From Mastigamoeba balamuthi (Eukaryota; Evosea; Mastigamoebida; Mastigamoebidae), in assembly GCA_902651635.1 (NCBI GenBank), contig CACRSC010000100.1, forward strand, positions 26,326-90,325: a stretch of 64,000 bases of DNA. Reading direction: 5' to 3'. Of this stretch, positions 40,681 through 52,215 are shown piece after piece (position 1 is the stretch's first letter; each line of letters starts with the position of its first letter). Under the pieces are notes generated by a model, which made no database searches, was not told the origin of the DNA, and was given only the letters and a program-made list of their open reading frames with translations. The position numbers and the translations under genes were made by a program.

Positions 40681-41765
40681 GCGCAATGCAGATGCTGCGC
40701 CACCACACGAGAGACACAGCGGCATTGTGTAGTTCAGGGCGCGAATGACCGACTCGGAGACACTGAGCACGTCTGCCGGCTCTTGTTGGACATCTCTGTC
40801 CTTCCCTCCATAATTTCGGGAAACAGAAAAATGAGGGCAGATTCAACTGCGGGTCCAAAGGTGATTTGCTGGAGGAGGTAGAAGTATCTTCCTCCTCAAT
40901 TCCCAGATGAAAACAGGTCCTCAGAATGGCAGATTGCATAACCTTGTTCTTCAGGAATTCCGGAATCTTTTGCATACTGTTCAGGGAGATTGCACTCATT
41001 CGTGCTAGCCTTCGCGCCATATCTTGTTAACCTCTGAGTGTGGCCTGTGATTCTGCTCCGTGGTGGGATGTTCTGTTGTGTCCAGAATCCAAATCCCTCA
41101 ATTTCGATTGATTGTGCAATTGAGGGTGTTGTGCACGCGGTGACTGATGCTTGAAATTGTGAGCCGAGGCCATATGAGAGGACTCATTGTGTGGGTCAAA
41201 TCGGGCCCACTGATGAGTATCCAAGAATTCAATTGTCACATTTACTTTAACGGCACGTGTTCGAAGAAATTCATTTGATTTTCACGTGCACATCCCAGGG
41301 GGAAAGGTTAATCAACAGTTTCGATATCCATAGCCTGACGACCCCAAGCAAACGGGTCATGCCTTTTTCTCCAAATGACAGGCTGAGGCCCTTCTCCCTC
41401 GGCCGATACCTGTGCTCATGATATATAGCTGAGTAAAATCAATTTCAGTCGTATGTCTGGGTGGAGAAGGAAAGAGATCTGAAGATCATGATTTGCCATT
41501 GAGAGTGTCAATTGTGTTTTCTGTCTCTCACTATCACTGCCTCCCAACATAGCTGATCGTGGGGCATAAGTGAGCCACACCATCTCATCAGTCCCGCGTG
41601 TCGCAACAATATGCTTGTTTCCAAAGTAGAGGTGCATAGCAGGGCACCATCATAGCATGCCAGTGGGACATGCGCTCTTGAACGGGAAAAAAGAGAATAT
41701 CAACTGAAAAAGAACATCCGGCGTCTTTTCGCATTTTTGCTGTCACAAATTTCATCACAATTGTA

Positions 41766-44700
41766 TCACAAGGAAGACAACTCTGTACCGATCGCCTTGA
41801 ACGTCGGCCGCTGGGAGGGCTGCTGGTCCCAGCACCTGCGCATCAGGTCGACGTACTGGCTGGTGTACGCCCCCACCGCCTTGGGGATGTCGGGCCGCCT
41901 GCCCAGCAGGATCTCTCGGGAGACAGTGACCTTGTTCAGGCCCCTGAACGGGACCTCGCACGACAGGATCTCGTTCATGACGACGCCGAAGCTGTACGCG
42001 TCCGAGGCCTCCGAGTACGCGCCGCTGCTCAGCACCTCGGGCGCCATCCACGCGATCGAGCCGCACAGCGTGCTGGTCTTGTTTGCTGCCTTGGCTGCCG
42101 CCATCCCAAAGTCCGACACCTTCACGTCCATGTTCTTCCCCAGCTGCCAGGGTTGAGTCGGACAGTGCAAAGAGCGGCGGGAAGCGGTGCGTGAGTGACA
42201 GCAAACAGCGAGGGGGGATGGCCCCGAGGGACGCACCAGGATGTTGGAGGACTTGAGGTCGCGGTGCACGATGCCGCACTGGTGGAGGAACGCGAGGGCG
42301 CTGCAGGTCGAAGCCAGGATGGAGATGCCGCGCTGCCGGTCGATCTGGCTGCTGCTGCCGATGAGCTGCTGCAGGCTGCCCATGTCCATCCACTCGGTCA
42401 CGATGAACATGCTGTGGGGCTCCGTGCATGCGCCCAGCTGAAGGCGGGCGGGGGGGGGGGAGCTGCCTTGAGCAACACCGAGCGGCGGAGAAGAGAGCCG
42501 AAACGGAGGAGCTGAGCGGAGGGCCCCGCACAAAGAGGACGACATTGGGGTGGCGGACTTCGGAGAGGACAGCTATCTCCCGGATCTGGTGCTCCATCTC
42601 CGCGATGGAGATGCTGTCCATCTTCTGCCTCAGCAGCTTCTTCACTGCCACGGTCTGGCTCCTCCACACCCTGCGTGCGGTGCGTGCGGTGCGGTGCGGT
42701 GCGGTGCATCATTGGCTCAAACATGGAAGGCTTCGCACAACATGGGGAAGGACGGGACCGCACCCCTTGAAGACAATGCCGTAGTTGCCCCTCTCTGCCA
42801 CCTCCTTGGTCATCTCGACATCCCTGGCTGCGATTGACCACGATGGTGCCACCGTCTTCGAGAACCTCTCGAACAGGTCGGGATCGTGGACAGAGGTGCC
42901 CCGATCGTGCGACACATCGACCACAGTGCTGGCATGAACCCCCGGGAACTGGCGCTCAAGGCCAGCGACGGTGAAGTCGAAGAGGTCCTCGGGCTGTGCG
43001 ATGCCCTGGAGCAGCACCGGGCCGATGCAGTGCAGCTTACCGAGCTGGGCGAGAGCCTCCTTGTCCTGCTGCACCTCGTGAGCTGCTGCATGGCTCAGGA
43101 CAATCTGCCCGCCCATGGCCGTCGATGTCACACGCGTGGCCTTGTTTATGCAGGGATCAATGAAGCCGGCGGATTTCCATTGTGAGTTGCAGAATGAGTC
43201 TGTTGTAGTCATCGATGTCCTCGCTTCACTTGCATGCGGCCTCTCGACCTCGGGTTCGCCATAGTGGATTCCCATGCGCACACGCAGCCCCCTGAACTGA
43301 ATTGCATCCCCTGGACGTTTTGAAGTCAGTGCAAGTGGGGGTGAGTGAGGAGATGCACCGTTCATCACGCATCTGCAGGACGGGAACTCGAGCAGTGAAG
43401 GGTTCCATTTGACGTGCACTAGAGAAAGCTGTGCGTCGGCGCAGAACCGAATGGCATCGGTAGCTGCCTGGAATGCGATCAGGAAGGCGTCGCCCTGCGT
43501 CATGACCTCGTATCCGTTGTGGCGACGCAAGGCAGCACGCATAGCATCGTGGTGCTGATAGAGTGCCTCCTTCATCAACTGTGCATTCCATTCCCACAGC
43601 TCTGTCGACTGCTGGATGTCTGCACGAGGAGATGAGCAATTACCCGTGGGAGAGTCGATGCCGAAATTAATTGAGCACCTGTGATCACAATTGCCATCCA
43701 CCCCGTTGGGGCAGGCTTCTCGACGCTGTTCTCCTTCTCGGCCATCTGGGAGGCTGTGATTCGCCTGCCGGGTCCGTGGATGAAAGAAGTCTCACAATGA
43801 GCGGGCTGAGGAGCTCCGATGCCTTGTTGAGATCACCAAGGACCTCCGAGAACTCTGGTCGAGCGTCGGGGGACGCATCCCAGCACTGCCCCATCAGCTC
43901 ACGCAGTGGATGGACCTTCTCGAACTCGGGGCCCACCTCTGGACGACAGTTCTTCTCTGCCACGTATGAGGACACCATCGCAGGGTTCATGTTCTTGTAC
44001 GGAAGCTCGCGGGTCACTGTCTCCCACAGCATCACGCCGAACGCGTACACATCGCTCTTGGTCGAGAACGTCCCGTGGTTGATGATCTCCGGGGCAGACC
44101 ACAGCAGGCTGCCCAGCACGGAGTCATCGCTCTGTGTTGTCAGACTGTGGTGCTTGTGCTCGATGACGGTGAGCCCAAAGTCGCACACCTTGGCCTGCAT
44201 GCTTGCTGCCAACTGCGTGGACACACACGAGTTGGAATGGACGATGAGGAGGAGAGCTCACGAGGATGTTGGAGCTCTTGAGGTCGCGGTGGATGATCGG
44301 GGGGTTGCTGCCGTGCAGGTACGCCATCCCAGACGCAATGTCGCTGAGAATGCTGATCTTGAGGCCGGTGCTCATGGGCATCGCCTTGTCCGCGAGCACA
44401 TCCAGCAGCGACCCGTTTTGAATAAACTCAGTGACGATGGTGAGTGCCTCACTAGTCTTGGCGTAGCACATGAAGAGCAGCAGGTTGGGATGTCTGAGCG
44501 ACTTCATGATGGACACCTCCTGCAGCAGCTTCTCCTCATCTATCTCCTCGTTTTGCCGGATGGGGATGACCTTGGCAGCCACCTCTGTGCCTCTCCACTG
44601 CGCCCTGTCACGTGATTCACGGATGGCTGTTAGGCTAGGCCTTGTAACACGTGTTACGTACTGGTAAACAGCACCGTAGCTTCCATGGCCCATCTCCATC

Positions 44701-46720
44701 CCGATCTTCAACTCCTCGGGGTACACACAGTACGAGTGCTTGTCCGATTCGATCTGGTTGTACATAGTTCAGTGAGTTGCGCTACCCGCCGGGCCCGTTT
44801 GAGTACCCTGAGAAGCAATTCGGCCTGGACGCGGCGCTGGCGCCATAGGAGGGCTCCAACTCCAGCTACCGCGATAGCCAGAAACGCCATGCCCCCGACA
44901 ACGCCTCCGACGATGTATGGGGCGATGCTGCTCCCGCTGGTTGGCCAACCAGAGGACCACGGGGCATGGCTGGGGTCGATCACGACGCCGTTGCCAACCG
45001 TCCAGTTGCCGATGGCCGCGAGGTTGTCTTCGCCCTGGACCCACCTGAAGATCGTGTTTTTGGCGTATCGGTCCCCGTTCTCGTCGAACGACACGTGGCC
45101 GGTGGCACCCTGGTACTCCAGGGAGATGAGGGTGGAGTAGAACAGCGACCCGTTGTGGGGGTCCTGGCCTGCCGCGATGATCTTCTTCATGGTGAGCACC
45201 CACGCCAGCCCTGCGTCGTACTCGAACAGCGAGTAGAAGGGGCTCAGCAGCCTGTCCTCCTTCATGTACTTGAACAGACCTGCTGTGTACCTCTCTGTCA
45301 CAGAGGTCCAATCTACAGCGGTGGACACTGCCATGACGATGGTGTTGTTGGCAATGGCCTCGGCCAGCTCTGCAGTGGTTACCCTGAGACAACAGGTTCC
45401 ACCGAGGCTCGCAGAGGCGGCAGGGAGCGGGGGCGCACGTGGGTAGAGCTGCGCGATCGAGGAGAGGGTGGGGTACGTGGTGAGGCCGTTGCCGAGGATC
45501 CACGCATACGGCTTCTGCAGCATCCCCATGAGGCGTGCCTCCTCCAGCATCGGCAGGCAGGTCAGGGAGGCGCAGTACACCACGATCGCCTCTGGCTTGG
45601 CAGCTCTGATCTGCTCCAACTGCGGCTCACAGGCGCTGTGAGTGTGAGAGAGCCCCCAACGGCGCGAGGGCCGGCGGGGGGAGGAGGGAGGGAGTGCTCA
45701 CGTAGGAGTGGTAGAATCCGTGGGGGTTTGTGGAGGCCACGGGGAAGTAGACCACGCTCGCGATCTCGATGGGCGGCGTCGCACGGGCAGCGTAAGTCAC
45801 GAGCTTCTGTAGCCCGCCCTGCCCGTAGCTGTCGTCGTTTCCGATGCCGGCGATCCTCGTGATGCCGTACTTGGAGAACATCTGCACCATCGCCAGGCTC
45901 TGCCCCCGTTCCCCATTGTCAGGGCGTCTCCCGGCACCTGTCTCGTGTGTCGTGCGCTTGTTCTTTCGTGTTCTCCTGATCGTGTGCTCGTGTGTGTGAG
46001 GGTCTCACGCTAAGGGCCAAAGACGAGCAGACGCGCATGAAGCGAGGGTACTTGGCCTTGTCGCTGAGCATGGGGCTCGTTGCCTGGGCCGAGATGACCG
46101 GAATGCCGCTGGAGGTGAGCCCCGGGTGAGTGGCGTTGCCATCGAGCAGCGCCATGGTCACGCGGCTGCTATCACCCCCGATGACAGCCACAACGGGGAT
46201 CCTGCTGAACGTTGCTGCTGCCACGGGCGCCAAGCTCTGTTAGGGTGCTGGTGAGTCACTGTTTCCTGTGTGGTTCTCTTGGGACACTCCAATTACTCTT
46301 TGCTTCATGAAATAAGCGATAAGAGCGCACCGCGAGGCTGCTGTCATCGAAGAGGACCAACGAGACGTTGTAGGGACCCAGTTCGCCTGCCTCCAGTGCC
46401 TCTGTGAGGGCCATGCAAGCCGACATTGTCATCTGCACGGAAGAAGAGCAGCATCCTGTTGGTAACACTGCCGCGAAGCCCACTGGGGGGCCTACCTCGA
46501 GGTTTATGTCAATCTTCAGTGAATAGAGGATGCCGACAACGAGCGTCCCATCCGGTGGGTGCGCTGATGCGTTTTGCGCCAGAAGCTTGCACGGGGTCGT
46601 GGACCAGTTGTACGGCGTCACCAGGGCGGCCTGTGGGCGGGATTGAGTGCGCGCAGAGACGCCGTGAAGGCGCACGCCAACGGCCACAAGAGTGAGCAGG
46701 CAGGACACCACAAGCTGCAT
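41766..46720 (-). CDS. Receptor two-kinase nucleotidyl cyclase, copy A
   Basis: Multi-exon gene from ATG 46720 to TGA 41766. Order: signal peptide (MQLVVSCLLTLVAVGVRLHG); periplasmic-binding/ANF-type ligand domain (IPVVAVIGGDSSRVTMALLD, IPVISAQATSPMLSDKAKYP, GIGNDDSYGQGG, FEYDAGLAWVLTMKKI, TGHVSFDENGDRYAK); one TM helix near 44930-44850; TKL kinase 1 (GHGSYGAVYQ, VAAKVIP, IIHRDLKSSNIL, VCDFGLTV, LLWSAPEII); class III cyclase (ADIQQSTELWE, GYEVMTQGDAF, CINKATRV); kinase 2 (RGNYGIVFK, VAVKKLL, IVHRDLKSSNIL, VSDFGMAA, WMAPEVL). Both metal-binding Asp and the Asn-x3-Arg pair of the cyclase are present, and both kinases keep Lys, HRD and DFG. Probable plasma-membrane receptor coupling ligand sensing to phosphorylation and cyclic nucleotide synthesis. 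AMP versus GMP cannot be decided. Confidence 0.8.
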
Positions 46721-47106
46721 TAAGGGGGTCACGATGCGGAATGAGTTCAAGAGAAAAAGGAGGCAAAATAATAACCGTGCGTTTCTGGTCGGGCGAGAGG
46801 GCAGATTCATGATTGCCATGAGGGGGAAGCAGAACCCACTGTGAGATTGCATCACCGCGAATAGAGGCCTGCACAGGCGTCCGCAGACAAACAACCCACA
46901 ATTAGTTTCCCTCCAGCCTGTGGTGTGCGAGCGGGGTCGTCTGCGGCTGTGCCAAAGAGGGCTCCTGTTAGGACGATATTCTCAGAGATAGTATCCTGTT
47001 GCTCTTTTTGGGGTGCGCTTTCCGTTCTCTCAAGCACTCGGTCAGAAAAGTGCATTTCAGAGTACACACTCGTCCAAGCACGCTCATTTCAATTCACGCA
47101 GCCCCG
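46721..47106. promoter_or_regulatory. Centre of the inverted duplication, shared upstream region
   Basis: 386 bp between the divergent start codons of the two receptor genes. The two halves do not look like mirror copies, so promoters may have diverged while the coding arms stayed similar. Confidence 0.4.
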
Positions 47107-50100
47107 ATGAAGCTCGCCCTCTTCCTCTTCGTGTTGGCCGCTGTCGCTGTGTGCCCCTCTCCCCAGCGCCGTATCGTTCTCACGACGCCGCCCCACAGGC
47201 CGCCCTGGCGACGCCGTACAACTGGTCCGCGACGCCGTGCAAGCTCCTGGCGCGCAACGCATCAGCGCGCCCACCGGACGGGACACTCGTTGTCGGCATC
47301 CTCTACTCGCTACAGATCGATATCACGCTCGAGGTAACTACTGCCGTGGTGGCTTCGCGGGCGGAGTAGCTGACAGGATGCTGCCTATAAGCGCAGATGA
47401 CCATGTCGGCTTGCATGGCCCTCACAGAGGCACTGGAAGCAGGCGAACTGGGTCCCTACAACGTCTCGGTGGTCCTCTTCAACGACTACAGCCTAACGGT
47501 GCGCTCTCAACGAGCCCAAGGGCAGCCTGATGTCCTCCACGAATCGCACAACACTCGTTATGGAGTGAGGCGGCTCCAACGAGAACTGCTCAGTAATAGT
47601 TGCTCGTCACCACGTGAACAGAACATGGCGCCCGTGGCAGCAGCAACGTTCAGCAGGATCCCCGTTGTGGCTGTCATCGGGGGCGACAGCAGCCGCGTGA
47701 CCATGGCGCTGCTCGATGGCAACGCCACGCACCCGGGGCTCACCGCCAGCGGAATTCCGGTCATCTCGGCCCAGGCAACGAGCCCCATGCTCAGCGACAA
47801 GGCCAAGTACCCTCGCTTCATGCGCGTCTGCTCATCACTGGCCCTCAGCGTGAGACCCTCGCACACGAGCACACGAGCACAATGGGCGCACAGGCGCCGG
47901 GAGAGGCCCTGACAACGGGGAACGGGGGCAGAGCCTGGCGATGGTGCAGATGTTCTCCAAGTACGGCATCACGAGGATCGCTGGCATCGGAAACGACGAC
48001 AGCTACGGGCAGGGCGGGCTCCAGAAGCTCGTGACTTACGCTGCCCGTGCGACACCGCCCATCGAGATCGCGAGCGTGGTCTACTTCCCCGTGGCCTCCA
48101 CAAACCCCCACGGATTCTACCACTCCTACGTGAGCACTCCCTCCCTCCTCCCCCCGCCGGCCCTCGCGCCGTTGGGGGCTCTCTCACACTCACAGCGCCT
48201 GTGAGCCGCAGTTGGAGCAGACCATAGCTGCCAAGCCAGAGGCGATCGTGGTGTACTGCGCCTCCCTGACCTGCCTGCCGATGCTGGAGGAGGCACGCCT
48301 CATGGGGATGCTGCAGAAGCCGTATGCGTGGATCCTCGGCAACGGCCTCACCACGTACCCCACCCTCTCCTCGATCGAGATGGTCTACCCGCGTGCGCTG
48401 CCCACCAACACTCGCTTGCACTGTTGTCTCAGGGTTACCACTGCAGAGCTTGCCAAGGCCATTGCCAACAACACCGTCATCATGGCGGTGTCCACCGCGG
48501 TTGACAGGACCCCCGTGACAGACAATTACACGACAGGTCTGTTCAAGTACATGAAGGAGGACAGGCTGCTGAGCCCCTTCTACTCGCTGTTCGAGTACGA
48601 CGCAGGGCTGGCGTGGGTGCTCACCATGAAGAAGATCATCGCGGCAGGCCAGGACCCCCACAACGGGTCGCTGTTCTACTCCACCCTCATCTCCCTGGAG
48701 TACCAGGGTGCCACCGGCCACGTGTCGTTCGACGAGAACGGGGACCGATACGCCAAAAACACCATTTTCAGGTGGGTCCAGGGCAACGACAATCTCGCAG
48801 TCATCGGCAACTGGACGGTTGGCAACGGCGTCGTGATCGACCCCAGCCATGCCCCGTGGTCCTTGTCTTCCTCCACTTCACATGCTGGTGGGAGCAAAAT
48901 GGTCTCGTACATCGTGGTTGGAGTCTTCGTTGGGGCAGTAGCCATTTTAACCTTCGCTGGAGCGGTGGCTGGAGCGTTCCTGTGGCGTCAGCGCCACGCT
49001 CAGGCCGAATTGCTTCTCAGGGTATTCAAAAGGGGCCCCACAGGATGTTCTCTCTCACCAACAGAGTGTGCTGTTATGCCACACAGATCGAGTCAGATAT
49101 GAACTCATACTCTGTGAACCCCGAGGAGATGAAGATCGGGAGGGAGATGGGCCATGGAAGCTACGGTGCTGTTTACCAGTACGTCGAGGCTTCACTCGGA
49201 TTATATCTACAATACTCGAATCACCTTGGCACAGGGCTCTGTGGAGAGGGACAGAGGTGGCTGCCAAGGTCATCCCCATCCGGCAGAGTGAGAAGATAAA
49301 CGAGGAGAAGCTGCTGCAGGAGGTGTCCATCATGAAGTCGCTCAGACATCCCAACGTGCTGCTCTTCATGTGCTACTCCAAGACCAGCGAGACGCTCACC
49401 ATCGTCACCGAGTTCATGCCCAACGGATCGCTGCTGGATGTGCTCGCGGACAAGGCGATGCCCATGAGCACCGGCCTCAAGATCAGCATTCTCAGCGACA
49501 TTGCGTCTGGGATGGCGTACCTGCACGGCAGCAGCCCCCCGATCATCCACCGCGACCTCAAGAGCTCCAACATCCTCGTGAGCTCCCCCCCTCATCGTCC
49601 CTTCCAACTCGTGTGTGTCCACACAGTTGTCGGCGAGCATGCAGGCCAAGGTGTGTGACTTTGGGCTCACCGTCATCGAGCACAAGCACTGCTGCGCAAC
49701 CAAGCAAAGCGATGGCGCTGTGCTGGGCAGCCTGCTGTGGTCTGCCCCGGAGATCATCAACCGCGGGACGTTCTCGACCAAGAGCGATGTGTACGCGTTC
49801 GGCGTGATGATGTGGGAGACAGTGACCCGCGAGCTGCCATACAAGAACATGAACCCTGCAATGGTGTCCTCATACGTGGCAGAGAAGAACTGTCGTCCAG
49901 AGGTGGGCCCCGAGTTCGAGAAGGTCCATCCACTGCGTGAGCTGATGGGGCGGTGCTGGGATGCGTCCCCAGACGCTCGACCAGAGTTCTCGGAGGTCCT
50001 GGGGGACCTCAGCAAAGCATCGGAGCTCCTCAGCCCGCTCATTGTGAGACTCCTTTCATCCACACGGACCCGACATGTGACTCATCGCCTCAGATGGCCG

Positions 50101-52059
50101 AGAAGGGGAACAGCTTCGAGAAGTCAGTCCCAACGGGATGGATGGCAATTGTGATCACAGGTGCCTCACTTCATTTCCCGATTTACTCCCTTCTAAACAA
50201 GTGCTCATCTCTTCATGCAGACATCCAGCAGTCGACAGAGCTGTGGGAGTGGAATGCACAGTTGATGAAGGAGGCACTCTATCAGTACCACGATGTTATA
50301 CGTGCTGCATTGCGCCGCCACAACGGATACGAGGTCAGGGTGCAGGGCGACGCCTTTATTCTCTATTTTCAGGCAGCCACCGATGCCCTTCGGTTCTGCG
50401 CCGACGCACAGCTTGCTCTGGTGCACGTCACATGGAACACTGCTCTGCTTCAGTTTCCGTCCTGCAGATGCGTGATGAACGGTGCATCTCCTCGCTCTTC
50501 CTTTCTCTGAATATTGAACGTCCAGGGGATGCAATCCAGTTCAGGGGGCTGCGTGTGCGCATGGGAATCCACTATGGCGAGCCCGAGGTCGAGAGGCCGC
50601 ATGCAAGTGAAGCGAGGACATCGATGACTACAACAGACTCATTCTGCAGCTCACAATGGAAATCCGCCGGCTTCATTGATCCATGCATAAACAAGGCCAC
50701 GCGTGTGACATCGACGGCCATGGGCGGGCAGATTGTCCTGAGCCATGCAGCAGCTCACGAGGTGCAGCAGGACAAGGAGGCTCTCGCACAGCTCGGTAAG
50801 CTGCACTGCATCGGCCCGGTGCTGCTCCAGGGCATCGCACAGCCCGAGGACCTCTTCGACTTCACCGTCGCTGGCCTTGAGCGCCAGTTCCCGGGGGTTC
50901 ATGCCAGCACTGTGGTCGATGTGTCGCACAATCGGGGAACCTCTGTCCACGATCGCGACCTGTTCGAGAGGTTCTCGAAGACGGTGGCACCATCGTGGGC
51001 AATCGCAGCCAGGGATGTCGAGATGACCAAAGAGGTGGCAGAGAGGGGCAACTACGGCATTGTCTTCAAGGGGTGCGGTCCCGTCCTTCCCCATGTTGTG
51101 CGAAGCCTTCCGTGTTTGAGCCAATGATGCACCGCACCGCACCGCACCGCGCGCAGGGTGTGGAGGAGCCAGACCGTGGCAGTGAAGAAGCTGCTGAGGC
51201 AGAAGATGGACAGCATCTCCATCGCGGAGATGGAGCACCAGATCCGGGAGATAGCTGTCCTCTCCGAAGTCCGCCACCCCAATGTGGTCCTCTTTGTGCG
51301 GGGCCCTCCGCTCAGCTCCTCCGTTTCGGCTCTCTTCTCCGCCGCTCGGTGTTGCTCAAGGCAGCTCCCCCCCCGCCCGCCTTCAGCCTGGGCGCATGCA
51401 CGGAGCCCCACAGCATGTTCATCGTGACCGAGTGGATGGACATGGGCAGCCTGCAGCAGCTCATCGGCAGCAGCAGCCAGATCGACCGGCAGCGCGGCAT
51501 CTCCATCCTGGCTTCGACCTGCAAGCGCCCTCGCGTTCCTCCACCAGTGCGGCATCGTGCACCGCGACCTCAAGTCCTCCAACATCCTGGTGCGTCCCTC
51601 GGGGCCATCCCCCTCGCTGTCTGCTGTCACTCACGCACCGCTTCCCGCCGCTCTGTGCACTGTCCGACTCAACCCTGGCAGCTGGGGAAGAACATGGACG
51701 TGAAGGTGTCGGACTTTGGGATGGCGGCAGCCAAGGCAGCAAACAAGACCAGCACGCTGTGCGGCTCGATCGCGTGGATGGCGCCCGAGGTGCTGAGCAG
51801 CGGCGCGTACTCGGAGGCCTCGGACGCGTACAGCTTCGGCGTCGTCATGAACGAGATCCTGTCGTGCGAGGTCCCGTTCAGGGGCCTGAACAAGGTCACT
51901 GTCTCCCGAGAGATCCTGCTGGGCAGGCGGCCCGACATCCCCAAGGCGGTGGGGGCGTACACCAGCCAGTACGTCGACCTGATGCGCAGGTGCTGGGACC
52001 AGCAGCCCTCCCAGCGGCCGACGTTCAAGGCGATCGGTACAGAGCTGGCTGCCATGTGA
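47107..52059 (+). CDS. Receptor two-kinase nucleotidyl cyclase, copy B
   Basis: Mirror paralogue of copy A with the same domain order. The start ATG at 47107 gives a different signal peptide (MKLALFLFVLAA), joined by a probable 57-bp intron to ALATPYNWSATPCKLLARN. The ligand domain spans about 47200-48860, the TM helix about 48900-48985 (YIVVGVFVGAVAILTFAG). Kinase 1 lies near 49120-50040 (GREMGHGSYGAVYQ, VAAKVIPIRQ, HRDLKSSNILV, VCDFGLTVIEH). The cyclase lies near 50100-50900 (ADIQQSTELWEWN, GYEVRVQGDAFILYF, RMGIHYGE, INKATRVTSTAMGGQIVLS). Kinase 2 runs from about 51000 to the stop (ERGNYGIVFK, VAVKKLLRQK, HRDLKSSNILV, VSDFGMAAAK, WMAPEVLSSG). Catalytic residues are kept in all three enzymes. 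Some exons and introns are identical to copy A, others clearly differ. Confidence 0.8.
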
Positions 52060-52215
52060 GTCCATTGTGTTGAAAAAGGCAGATGTATGGAATTTGTTCG
52101 TGGTCCTCTCAAAGAGTGCTTTGTGGGCTTAGGGAAAGGAGGGGCGCTAGTGTGAACCCATCTTTTGTCGTTTAATCAGAGGTTCTCCTCCTTCCTGGCG
52201 AGAATGAACTCGTCT

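Larger units (their letters stand above)
39807..41765. other. Non-coding stretch with hairpin and gene relics
   Basis: Nearly 2 kb without a convincing gene. It contains a possible LSm-like fragment near 40001-40171, the N at 40424, the inverted repeat at 40438-40680, and at 41040-41350 sequence resembling the last intron of the neighbouring Kir gene. The rest shows only chance frames. Confidence 0.5.
41766..52059. repeat. 10-kb head-to-head inverted gene duplication
   Basis: The arms 41766-46720 and 47107-52059 carry the same multi-exon gene in opposite orientation. An 88-codon open stretch spanning exon and intron sequence (45627-45890 and 47941-48204) translates identically in both arms. 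Similarity stops near the stop codons and before the signal peptides. Confidence 0.85.

Noticed and set aside
40108-40770. Overlapping frames on both strands in the hairpin
   Set aside because: Both strands give similar peptides only because the DNA is an inverted repeat, and one frame crosses the N.
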